Source: Marixanthomonas sp. SCSIO 43207
GTDB taxonomy: Bacteria > Bacteroidota > Bacteroidia > Flavobacteriales > Flavobacteriaceae
DNA length: 64,000 bases
Assembly (NCBI RefSeq): GCF_019904255.1
Contig: NZ_CP063203.1
Coordinates: 682,001 to 746,000, forward strand
Direction of reading: 5' to 3'
The position numbers and the translations under genes were made by a program. This document shows positions 56,358-64,000 of the stretch, in pieces; position 1 is the first letter of the stretch; each line of letters opens with the position of its first letter. Under the pieces are notes generated by a model that ran no database searches, was not told the DNA's origin, and saw only the letters and a program-made list of their open reading frames with translations.

Positions 56358-57584
56358 TTAATATTCTACACAGTCTAATTGGCTTTTTAAAGGAGTCATG
56401 TAAGCCAAATATTCTTCTTTATATTGTTCTTCTAATGGCTTTGACATGGGTAAGTCTTGTTTGAATGGATCCACTTGTTTTCCATTTTTCCAAAAACGGT
56501 AACATACGTGAGGACCGCCAGTATTTCCGGTCATTCCTATCCATCCTATCACATCGCCTTGACGCACAAAATCTCCAACCTTTACATTGCGGTTGCGCAT
56601 GTGCAAGTATTGAGTGTCATAGGTGCTATTGTGTCTAATTTTTACATAGTTTCCGTTACCACCTCGATATTCAGATTTTATAACAGTACCATCTGCAGTA
56701 GCCAGTATAGGTGTTCCTATAGGGGCGGCAAAATCGGTTCCTTTGTGTGGACGCAGTTTATAACCATAGTATTTAATGCGACGTTTTAAGTTATATCGTG
56801 ATGAAATACGGCTAAACTTTACAGGTGCTTTTAAAAATGCTCTTCTTAGATTATTTGCATTTTCATCATAATAATCAACAACACTTGTACTGTCTAGTTT
56901 TGTCATATAATTAAATGCATACAATGGGGTTCCTTTGTGTTCAAAATAAGCCGCTTTAATTTCACCTAATCCAGCCGGAATGGTATCGTTGATATATTTT
57001 TCAGTATAAATTACTTTAAAACGATCTCCTTCTTGTAAATGGAAAAAGTTTACTGTCCAAGCATAAATATTTGAAAGTCTATCTGTCATATAAGGACTTA
57101 AACTTTTGTCATCCATAGTTTGTGACAACGAACTTTCTATAATTCCTCCTGCAGATTTTTCTTTAAAGGTTACTGGCTTTTCTGCAGTATAGCTAACCGG
57201 TTCATTTCTAAAATCTACAACTGCGTAATCAACTTTATTTTTTTCGTAAATAAATACTTGAGTTGTATTGAGAGTATCTTTTGAGTTAAGCAAAACATAG
57301 GGTTTGCCTACTACCATTTTTCTAACATCAAAGCTGTCTTTAAATTTTGTAGCAACTTTAAATATTTTATCTTGTGAAACACCATGTGCATCAAGAATAT
57401 CACCAAATGTATCTCCTGAGCGTATGGTATCTCGTATTACATTATAATCATTTAATATATAACCGTACTCTTTAATAAGAGCAGGTGCTTTTTCAATTTC
57501 TACAACTTCAGCTAAATCTTTTTTATCAGTTTTGCACGCAAAAAACAGCGTTACTGATAAACACATAACAAGTATTTTCTTCAA
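56358..57584 (-). CDS. M23 peptidase-family lipoprotein with altered zinc ligand
   Basis: 408 residues from a TTG start, chosen because KKILVMCLSVTLFFAC then forms a normal lipoprotein leader (the first ATG, at 57566, would remove its basic end). A LysM-like or OapA-like region (about 40-200) precedes the LytM/M23 domain (about 265-385). Zinc ligands H280 and D284 are in HKGTDFAA. The usual HxH is H359-V-C361 (GPHVCYRF), so the third ligand is Cys, not His. The protein may still bind zinc and cut peptidoglycan cross-links, or act as an activator like EnvC/NlpD. Relatives with PHVCYRF appear common in flavobacteria, from memory. Confidence 0.82.
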   Translation of the reverse strand: MKKILVMCLSVTLFFACKTDKKDLAEVVEIEKAPALIKEYGYILNDYNVIRDTIRSGDTFGDILDAHGVSQDKIFKVATKFKDSFDVRKMVVGKPYVLLNSKDTLNTTQVFIYEKNKVDYAVVDFRNEPVSYTAEKPVTFKEKSAGGIIESSLSQTMDDKSLSPYMTDRLSNIYAWTVNFFHLQEGDRFKVIYTEKYINDTIPAGLGEIKAAYFEHKGTPLYAFNYMTKLDSTSVVDYYDENANNLRRAFLKAPVKFSRISSRYNLKRRIKYYGYKLRPHKGTDFAAPIGTPILATADGTVIKSEYRGGNGNYVKIRHNSTYDTQYLHMRNRNVKVGDFVRQGDVIGWIGMTGNTGGPHVCYRFWKNGKQVDPFKQDLPMSKPLEEQYKEEYLAYMTPLKSQLDCVEY

Positions 57585-57851
57585 TCGTCTACAGCTTTAT
57601 TGGGGTTCTACTTACTGCAAGGGCAGCGATTTTTTATTTTGAGTTCAAAGATTACGAAAAAAAAGGATATTTAGAAAGTAATTTCTCAATAAAACTATCT
57701 AAATCTGGTATTTTAACAATAATAATGTATAAAAAACAGCAGAAAGAGTCTTATGAGGTTGCGTTACTTGCTAAATCTCTTGTTCTCTTAACGACAGAAT
57801 TTTCAATTTCTTTTATAAAAGGTAAATTTATTTTTTTGTTGAAGTGTTAAG

Positions 57852-58622
57852 TTATTCTACTAAAATTTTGAATGAATGTTGCAGTCCTTTAAATTCTGAA
57901 AGTGATGCTTTCAAAGACCCAACAGCTAAGTCGGCTTTGATGAGCATAGGCATTTTATTATCATCATCGGTAACCCAAACAGTCAAACTTTCTTTCTCCT
58001 TAAACACTCTGCCGGCTTGTACATAGGGTCTAAAAACCAAACAAGGTACTTTACCAAATTTGGTATTTAATATTTCTCTTCCTAAAAATTTGAGACGAAA
58101 TTTATAGTTTTCTTTATCAAAAAACATATCCATATCAATAGTATCTCCTTTCTCGATGGTTGTTGCATCTAGGTTATTACGCAAATAGTAAAATGCAGAG
58201 ACCATATCTTGTGCCTCTTTTGGAAAAGAGACCGCTTCTCTTTTTTTGTGTTTTTTATTATTGATATGAGCAATCCCGGTAGAATGATCAAAATCTATCT
58301 GAATGTCTTTGGTATGACCACCTTCATCAATTTTCCTAATAAATCGATGAGGAATGTCTTTTTCTTTATCAATGTAGGATTGATAATAATCTTCTACATT
58401 GAAGAAAACTTTTGATAAACCTACTGTTCTGCCTTCGCCTTTTACGTGAAACACCTCTTTGCCCTCTAGCTTGGTTTCGTCAACTTCTAGAGTTGCATAA
58501 CCGGCAGTTACAAAGCCGTAATGAACTCTAAATTTAAACCACTCGCCATCTCCATAGGCTTTTTCTTGCGTTAAAGCTAGGCTAGGTAGTAAAGCCAAAA
58601 AAAGAAGGACAATTTTTTTCAT
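57852..58622 (-). CDS. DUF3108 protein
   Basis: 256 residues from the ATG at 58622, where a signal peptide begins (MKKIVLLFLALLPSLALTQ); an earlier in-frame start at 58661 is rejected. Periplasmic beta-rich protein with the family signature GFVTAGYATLEV and, near the end, the typical RPYVQAGRVFKEKESLTVWVTDD. Structural relatives bind lipids or work in envelope assembly; function unknown. It lies 89 bases after hppD, beyond a strong terminator, so it is probably a separate unit. Confidence 0.82.
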   Translation of the reverse strand: MKKIVLLFLALLPSLALTQEKAYGDGEWFKFRVHYGFVTAGYATLEVDETKLEGKEVFHVKGEGRTVGLSKVFFNVEDYYQSYIDKEKDIPHRFIRKIDEGGHTKDIQIDFDHSTGIAHINNKKHKKREAVSFPKEAQDMVSAFYYLRNNLDATTIEKGDTIDMDMFFDKENYKFRLKFLGREILNTKFGKVPCLVFRPYVQAGRVFKEKESLTVWVTDDDNKMPMLIKADLAVGSLKASLSEFKGLQHSFKILVE

Positions 58623-58661
58623 ATTTGGGGTTTTTGATATACAAATCAAGTTTTGTTCCAA

Positions 58662-58702
58662 AAAAAAGAAACTCCATCATATAACGATGGAGTTTCTTTT
58701 TT
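58662..58702 (-). terminator. Terminator of hppD
   Basis: 17-base stem AAAAAAGAAACTCCATC/GATGGAGTTTCTTTTTT with a 7-base loop, ten bases after the hppD stop and followed on the minus strand by a T run. The longest perfect terminator stem in the window. Confidence 0.9.
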
Positions 58703-58711
58703 ATTAGAGCT

Positions 58712-59872
58712 TTATAAAGTTCCTCTTGATGCTTGTTCGCGCTCTATTGCTTCAAATAAAGCTTTGAAGTTTCCTGCTCCAAACCCTCTTGCTCCCATTC
58801 GCTGAATTATTTCAAAGAATAGAGTTGGTCGGTCTTGAACCGGTTTGGTAAAAATTTGAAGCAAATATCCTTCTTCATCTGCATCAATCATAATACCTAA
58901 TTCCATTAAACGTTCAATATCTTCTTGAAGTTCGTGTTCAAATTCTTTTAAGCGAGCCGGAACAGCATTGTAATATTCTTCTGGCGGGATGGATAAAAAT
59001 TCTACACCGCGTGCGCGTAATGCAGAAACGGTTGAAATAATATCATCTGTAGCTACTGCTAAATGTTGTACACCGGCGCCTTCATAAAAATCGATGTATT
59101 CTTCAATTTGAGATTTCTTTTTTCCTTCAGCTGGTTCATTGATAGGAAACTTAATCCTACCGTTACCATTACTCATTACTTTACTCATCAAAGCTGAATA
59201 TTCGGTATGAATTTGTTTATCATCAAACGAAAGGAAATTTACAAAGCCCATTACATCTTCATACCATTTTACCCAAGTATTCATTTCATTCCAACCTACA
59301 TTTCCTACCATATGGTCAATGTACTTGAGGCCTACTGGTTCTGGGTTGTATTCAGACTCCCATTTTCTGAAACCGGGCATAAAGGTTCCTTTGTAATTTT
59401 TACGTTCTACAAACATGTGTACAGTTTCTCCGTAGGTGTAAATTCCTGCTCGTACTACTTCACCGTTTTCGTCTTTTTCAACGGTAGGTTCCATAAATGA
59501 TTTTGCACCTCGTTTGGTTGTTTCTTCATAAGCGCTGCGTGCATCTTCTACCCAAAGTGCAATTACTTTTACTCCATCACCGTGCTTTACAATATGCTCA
59601 TTGATTGGATTTTTTGAACTTAATGGTGTGGTTAATACAATTCGTATTTTATCTTGCTTTAAAACATAAGAAACGGTGTCTTTACTTCCGGTTTCTAAAC
59701 CTCTGTAGGCGTAAGATTGAAATCCAAAAGCCGTTTTGTAAAAATGTGCTGCTTGTTTAGCATTTCCTACATAAAATTCTACGTAGTCTGTACCCAATAA
59801 AGGAAGGAAGTCTTGCGCCCCTTCAAATATTTTTTCTAGTCCGTAATTAACTGATTTTATTTCTTTACTCAT
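58712..59872 (-). CDS. hppD: 4-Hydroxyphenylpyruvate dioxygenase
   Basis: 386 residues. Converts 4-hydroxyphenylpyruvate to homogentisate in tyrosine breakdown. Two glyoxalase-fold domains; iron ligands are His in YIDHMVGNV, His in VQHLAVATDD and Glu in LFFEIIQRMG. C-terminal GFGAGNFKALFEAIEREQ is typical of the bacterial enzyme. Follows hmgA by 121 bases in the same direction; an inverted repeat lies in that gap. Confidence 0.95.
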   Translation of the reverse strand: MSKEIKSVNYGLEKIFEGAQDFLPLLGTDYVEFYVGNAKQAAHFYKTAFGFQSYAYRGLETGSKDTVSYVLKQDKIRIVLTTPLSSKNPINEHIVKHGDGVKVIALWVEDARSAYEETTKRGAKSFMEPTVEKDENGEVVRAGIYTYGETVHMFVERKNYKGTFMPGFRKWESEYNPEPVGLKYIDHMVGNVGWNEMNTWVKWYEDVMGFVNFLSFDDKQIHTEYSALMSKVMSNGNGRIKFPINEPAEGKKKSQIEEYIDFYEGAGVQHLAVATDDIISTVSALRARGVEFLSIPPEEYYNAVPARLKEFEHELQEDIERLMELGIMIDADEEGYLLQIFTKPVQDRPTLFFEIIQRMGARGFGAGNFKALFEAIEREQASRGTL

Positions 59873-59912
59873 TTTGATTCGTTTTTAGGATGTGGTTGTT
59901 TATTTATCTTGT

Positions 59913-59927
59913 CAAGGTTTATCCTTG
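59913..59927. promoter_or_regulatory. Inverted repeat upstream of hppD
   Basis: CAAGG-TTTAT-CCTTG, 5-base arms, nested inside TGTGG (59891-59895) and CCACA (59932-59936). Could be an operator for a regulator of aromatic amino-acid use; too short to be sure. Confidence 0.2.
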
Positions 59928-59993
59928 TATTACCACATAGCGCGCATTTGTGCTGAAATAGCTAGTTTGTTCACAGAGTTAATTTTTTTTTTA

Positions 59994-61154
59994 TTATTCT
60001 TCAAGCCATGATTGATAATAGGTTCCGTCTGTAATACTTAATCCTTCTTCTGTAACTTGAAGCGGCTTAAACGTATCAACCATCACGGCCAGTTCGTCTG
60101 TCTTTACCTTACCTATACTACGTTCTGTAGCTCCGGGATGTGGACCGTGTGGTATACCTGCCGGATGCAATGAAATATGACCTGCATCGATATCGTTTCG
60201 GCTCATAAAATCTCCATCTACATAGTACAACACCTCATCACTGTCAATATTACTATGATTATAAGGTGCCGGAATAGAGTCTGGATGATAATCATACAGT
60301 CTTGGTACAAAACTACACACTACAAAAGCATCTGTCTCAAACGTTTGATGTACTGGAGGCGGTTGATGTATACGCCCTGTAATAGGCTCAAAATCATGTA
60401 TTGAAAAAGCATATGGATAATTATAACCATCATACCCTACTACATCAAAAGGATGTGTGGCATAGGTCATTTCAAAAATATCATCTTGTTTTTTAACTTT
60501 TATCAAGAAGTCTCCTTTCTCATCATACGTTTCTAGTTCTTCAGGTCTGCGAAGGTCTCTTTCGCAAAATGGAGAATGTTCTAGTAGTTGTCCAAACCAA
60601 TTTCTGTATCTTTTGGGAGTATAAATTGGCCTTCTAGATTCTACAATAAACAAGCGGTTGTCTTCAGTTTCAAAATCTATTTTATAGATAATTCCGCGAG
60701 GAATCAATAGATAATCTCCATATTTAAAGTCAAGATTTCCTAAATGAGTTCGTAGCTTTCCACTTCCGCGGTGAATAAAAATTAATTCATCGGCATCGGT
60801 ATTTTTATAAAAATAATCTTTTTGAGACTCTTGTGGAGCAGCTAGGATTATACTACAATCACTGTTTGTTAATATAGTTTTTCGGCTTTTTAGATAATCC
60901 TTTTCAGGTTTAATCTGAAATCCTTTTAATCTGTATGATTGTATGTTATTGGCTTTTGCAATTTTTGGGGCTACACTATACTGTTTTTCAATTTCCTTTA
61001 CTTGAGTAGGACGATGTTCATGATAACTATTGGTAGACATACCGTCAAAGCCTATGGTACCGAATAATTGTTCTGAATATAAACTACCATCTGGTTTGCG
61101 GAATTGTGTGTGTCGCTTTGGTGGTATTTTACCTAGTTTATGATAGAATGGCAT
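59994..61154 (-). CDS. hmgA: Homogentisate 1,2-dioxygenase
   Basis: 386 residues. Opens the ring of homogentisate to maleylacetoacetate, the step after HppD. The cupin iron site is in SLHPAGIPHGPHPGATERS, with further conserved HQPPPVHQTFET and DEVLYYVDGDFMSR. It is about 60 residues shorter than the human and Pseudomonas type, as in other Bacteroidota. The later enzymes (isomerase and fumarylacetoacetase) are not in the window. Confidence 0.92.
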   Translation of the reverse strand: MPFYHKLGKIPPKRHTQFRKPDGSLYSEQLFGTIGFDGMSTNSYHEHRPTQVKEIEKQYSVAPKIAKANNIQSYRLKGFQIKPEKDYLKSRKTILTNSDCSIILAAPQESQKDYFYKNTDADELIFIHRGSGKLRTHLGNLDFKYGDYLLIPRGIIYKIDFETEDNRLFIVESRRPIYTPKRYRNWFGQLLEHSPFCERDLRRPEELETYDEKGDFLIKVKKQDDIFEMTYATHPFDVVGYDGYNYPYAFSIHDFEPITGRIHQPPPVHQTFETDAFVVCSFVPRLYDYHPDSIPAPYNHSNIDSDEVLYYVDGDFMSRNDIDAGHISLHPAGIPHGPHPGATERSIGKVKTDELAVMVDTFKPLQVTEEGLSITDGTYYQSWLEE

Positions 61155-61215
61155 ACTGTGCTAGTTTTACACACAAATATCGTAAAAATTTCACTGTTTT
61201 TGTTTTAAGTTTATG

Positions 61216-63456
61216 CTAAAACCTAAATCCAGCTGCTATATGCCATTCACTTTCGTCACGTTCTGGTGAAAAAGCCCATTTTACTTCAAGCGGACCTAAA
61301 AAGGTCTCCATTCCATACCCCAAAGCAAAACCGCTATAATCAATACCGTCTATCCATTTACCATCTGTAAATAAATCATCACCTACATTGGCAATATTGG
61401 CTGCTATGTTTATATGGTTTTTCTTGAAAATTTCATAATCTATAGTTAACGAAGATTTTAAATAGGTATCTCCTCGTAGTGATAAGGACTCATAACCGTA
61501 GAAAGGTCTAATATTATTGATCCCATTGTAGCCATATCCACCTAAGAAAAAATCAAGTGAACGGGTTTCATTTCCACCAATTTTAAACCCTCCTTCTGTA
61601 GAAATGACGGCTGAAAGTTTACTTGTAAATGATTGTGCGTAGGCAAGTTGAGCTTTTGCAATAGAAAATTGATCAAAGTCTTTATTATCGCCTTCGGCTA
61701 AAAGGTACAAATGAAAATCTCCATTAAAGAAGAATCCTTCCCGTGGAAAAAAGCTGTTATTAAAAGTATCATACCTCAAATAACCGTACGTACTTAGATA
61801 ATTGGTATTTTCAAAAACCGTGCGTGGATTACCGTCTTCATCAATTCCTATGGTTTCAGAAAGGTATCGCAACCATTTATGCTCAAGACCGGCACCTATT
61901 AAAAAACTACGCCTAAAAAGTGTTTCTAGATATATTTGATTGGTAAAGTCTTCGTATTCTAAATCTAACTTATTTAACCGGCTGTTTTCTGCCGGAGGCA
62001 ATTCTGGCGATAAGAAATTGATAGCCACATCCTTACTGAAAAAGTTATACCGAGAATTAAGGCCGATACTCCAATAAAATCCTTTATCAATATAGTAATT
62101 GAAGTTGTAACGAATATTATCACCCACAACAAAATCAAAAGAAGCAATGTCGTTATTGGTAAAAACTCGTTTTCTAGTTACGTTCATTAAGGCCGCTGTA
62201 CCATAAAGATCGTCATAATGAGCTCCAAGTCTAATTGACATTTTAGATTCACTTTCTCTTATGGTAAAAACAATTTTATATGTCTCGTCTTCATTTTTGA
62301 CCAAGCGGTAATTAATGTCTTGAAAATTTCCGGTGGCAGATAAGTTGTTAACCCCTTCGTTAAATCGCTCGTAGGTGATGTCTGCAGGGACTTTTAATTT
62401 CAGTTTTCCTAAAATGTAAGCTCGAGTATAATTTTCATTACCTTGAATTTCGACTGTATTGATATAGATTGAGTTTTTCTTAAAAAAATCTACTTTTTGT
62501 TTGCGGGTTGTTGTTTGTTTTGAAGCAATTTTATCAAGCTCTGCGCGTAATGTGTTGGCTTCATCTACTCCTGCTTGTATTATTTTATCACCTTCATTAA
62601 AAGAAACCACAGTAAAATCATTAATATTTGGATTGATGTAGAGATCTGTTCTTTCTCGTTTTTCTACCATGTCTTCAATAGTGCGGTAATTATTAATCTG
62701 TACCAATACATCAAAGGCAGATTTTAGTTTTTTTCGGGTTTTCAAACTATCTTGAACATCTACACCTATTACTACATCAACCCCTTTGTTACGCACCTCA
62801 TCAACAGGATAATTATTTACAACGCCACCATCTACATATACTGTATCATTAATAACTACGGGTGAAAATAATGAAGGCAATGCTCCGCTGGCAGTAATTG
62901 CACGAGGTAAATATCCCTTATCAATTATTACCTCCTTTCCTGTCTCTACATTGGTTGCGATACAGAAAAAAGGAATAGGTAGTTTATCAAAGTCTCGTAT
63001 ATCACTTACATGGAGGGTAAGTTTTGACAACAAATTATATACATTTTGTCCTTTGGAAAGCCCAGAAGGGAACCCTATTTGAAAATGATCAAAAGGAAGT
63101 GTAATTGCGTATTTTTCAGATTCATCTTTTTCATAAAAGGTTTTTGCGCTTCGCGGAATATCATCTTGAATTAAAGTATTAAAATCAACTTCATTAAAAA
63201 TTGAATCTAATTGATTGGCCGAATAACCCGAAGCATACAAAGCTCCTACAATTGCTCCCATACTCGTACCACCTATATAATCTACTCGTATGCCGGATTC
63301 TTCAATTACCTTTAAAGCGCCAATATGAGCTAAGCCTTTGGCACCACCACCACTAAGCACCAATCCTACTTTCAAGTCTTTTTGGGCCTCCTCTTGATCT
63401 TGAGAAAGAACAACTCCTGAAAAAAATATAAATGCTATGATTAAAAATTGTTTCAT
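61216..63456 (-). CDS. Patatin-like phospholipase fused to POTRA and BamA-like barrel
   Basis: 746 residues from the ATG at 63456 (the TTG just before it is not needed), signal peptide ends near LSQ. Patatin domain about 28-235 with oxyanion loop GGGAKG, nucleophile S65 in GGTSMGA and Asp209 in VDGG. One POTRA-like domain (about 325-400) and a C-terminal 16-strand barrel ending in Phe (WHIAAGFRF) make a PlpD-like type Vd autotransporter. Probably a lipase displayed at the cell surface. Start overlaps the uvrC stop in TGATG, so the two are coupled. Confidence 0.9.
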   Translation of the reverse strand: MKQFLIIAFIFFSGVVLSQDQEEAQKDLKVGLVLSGGGAKGLAHIGALKVIEESGIRVDYIGGTSMGAIVGALYASGYSANQLDSIFNEVDFNTLIQDDIPRSAKTFYEKDESEKYAITLPFDHFQIGFPSGLSKGQNVYNLLSKLTLHVSDIRDFDKLPIPFFCIATNVETGKEVIIDKGYLPRAITASGALPSLFSPVVINDTVYVDGGVVNNYPVDEVRNKGVDVVIGVDVQDSLKTRKKLKSAFDVLVQINNYRTIEDMVEKRERTDLYINPNINDFTVVSFNEGDKIIQAGVDEANTLRAELDKIASKQTTTRKQKVDFFKKNSIYINTVEIQGNENYTRAYILGKLKLKVPADITYERFNEGVNNLSATGNFQDINYRLVKNEDETYKIVFTIRESESKMSIRLGAHYDDLYGTAALMNVTRKRVFTNNDIASFDFVVGDNIRYNFNYYIDKGFYWSIGLNSRYNFFSKDVAINFLSPELPPAENSRLNKLDLEYEDFTNQIYLETLFRRSFLIGAGLEHKWLRYLSETIGIDEDGNPRTVFENTNYLSTYGYLRYDTFNNSFFPREGFFFNGDFHLYLLAEGDNKDFDQFSIAKAQLAYAQSFTSKLSAVISTEGGFKIGGNETRSLDFFLGGYGYNGINNIRPFYGYESLSLRGDTYLKSSLTIDYEIFKKNHINIAANIANVGDDLFTDGKWIDGIDYSGFALGYGMETFLGPLEVKWAFSPERDESEWHIAAGFRF

Positions 63457-64000
63457 CAACTTTGCTGAAAATGGGTTATAATTTTTTTTGCTCTACTTGT
63501 TCCTACTACATCTGCCAATTCATCAAAACTTGCTTGTTGTATACGTTTGGTACTTTTAAATTGTTTGAGTAATTGCAAAACTGTTTTTTCTCCTATTCCG
63601 GGGATGGTTTCTAAAACTGTATCTAGTGCTTGTTTACTGCGTTTATCACGATGAAAAGTAATACCAAATCTATGAGCTTCGTTTCGTAATTGCTGAATTA
63701 TTTTTAAAGTTTCACTTTTCTTATCTAAGTATAACGGAATAGGATCATCCGGATAAAACAACTCTTCTAGCCGCTTTGCGATACCTATGATGGCAATCTT
63801 TCCGCGTAAATCAAGTTTTTCCAAACTTTTTAAAGCAGAAGATAATTGTCCCTTTCCTCCATCTATGATGATTAATTGTGGTAAAGGTTGCTCTTCTTCT
63901 TTTAATCTTTTGTAGCGGCGGTAAACCACTTCTTCCATCGAAGCAAAATCATCTGGACCCTTAACTGTTTTAATATTAAATTTACGATAGTCCTTTTTGC
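63456..64000 (-). CDS. uvrC: Excinuclease ABC subunit C (C-terminal part; 5' end outside window)
   Basis: The reading frame is open through base 64000, so only the C-terminal 180 residues are visible. Nucleotide-excision repair nuclease that makes the dual incision with UvrB. Motifs: KGPDDFASMEEVVYRRY, the RNase-H-like IIDGGKGQLSSA with an active-site Asp, then the tandem helix-hairpin-helix IPGIGEKTVLQLLK. Overlaps the patatin gene start by one base. Confidence 0.94.
   Translation of the reverse strand, partial: KKDYRKFNIKTVKGPDDFASMEEVVYRRYKRLKEEEQPLPQLIIIDGGKGQLSSALKSLEKLDLRGKIAIIGIAKRLEELFYPDDPIPLYLDKKSETLKIIQQLRNEAHRFGITFHRDKRSKQALDTVLETIPGIGEKTVLQLLKQFKSTKRIQQASFDELADVVGTSRAKKIITHFQQS

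Noticed and set aside
57725-57850. Open reading frame of 41 codons on the + strand in the 267-base gap between the M23 and DUF3108 genes
   Set aside because: Starts with ATG and has a helix-like composition, but has no family motif, no clear -7 box and no conserved neighbour. The gap is otherwise AT-rich with nothing recognisable. It may be a gene remnant; not supportable as a gene.

Overview
The window is chromosomal DNA from a member of the Bacteroidota, most likely a Flavobacteriaceae species and probably aerobic and marine. The evidence is low GC by eye, many lipoproteins with a Cys right after a short leader, two proteins with the C-terminal sorting tail of the type IX secretion system (T9SS), two TonB-dependent receptors with an N-terminal carboxypeptidase-regulatory-like domain, a cytochrome-b type succinate dehydrogenase in the order C-A-B, and repeated promoter boxes of the Bacteroidota form TAnnTTTG. 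I see no rRNA, tRNA, CRISPR array, insertion sequence or prophage. Gene density is high and no gene-free stretch exceeds 300 bases.

Region by region. 1-6.5 kb: the end of an acyl-CoA dehydrogenase, an OmpA-type lipoprotein, exonuclease III, a pair of inverted REP-like palindromes, and a very large unrecognised outer-membrane protein. 6.5-13.3 kb: a secreted T9SS protein with CARDB and GEVED domains, a small lipoprotein, glycyl-tRNA synthetase, a coiled-coil membrane protein, and ComF. 13.3-19.8 kb: an Ig-like lipoprotein, an omega-amidase-type nitrilase, an ankyrin protein, catalase-peroxidase KatG, and a methionine-type aminotransferase. The KatG/ankyrin pair sits between two enzymes that belong to one transamination pathway. 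19.8-32.2 kb: an orphan hybrid histidine kinase, sdhCAB, a secreted beta-propeller protein, aminopeptidase P, an alpha/beta hydrolase, a zinc-ribbon miniprotein and ThiL.

32.2-37.2 kb is a four-gene cell-envelope operon: a T9SS-exported LVIVD propeller, a seven-repeat propeller lipoprotein, an MbnP-like lipoprotein and a di-heme MbnH/cytochrome-c-peroxidase-like lipoprotein. It starts at a good -33/-7 promoter and has a long leader. 37.3-44.6 kb is a suf iron-sulfur assembly operon (sufA, B, C, D, S, E, T-like and DUF2480) into which two lipoprotein genes are built. 44.7-52.9 kb: a DUF3078 protein, HflX, a DUF5689/anchor-J lipoprotein with its TonB receptor, a divergent secreted endonuclease/exonuclease/phosphatase protein, and a small membrane protein. 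52.9-64 kb: an Oar-like TonB receptor, an M23 lipoprotein with a His-to-Cys change at a zinc ligand, a DUF3108 protein, HppD and HmgA of tyrosine breakdown, a patatin/BamA-like protein, and the C-terminal part of UvrC.

Functionally the window is mainly core metabolism and DNA repair mixed with envelope and nutrient-uptake modules. The least understood parts are the MbnP/MbnH-propeller operon, the lipoproteins inside suf, the KatG/ankyrin insertion, the unrecognised outer-membrane protein at 3-6.5 kb, and several genes whose -7 box lies only 3-4 bases before the start codon. All assignments come from reading the translated sequence; no database search was run.
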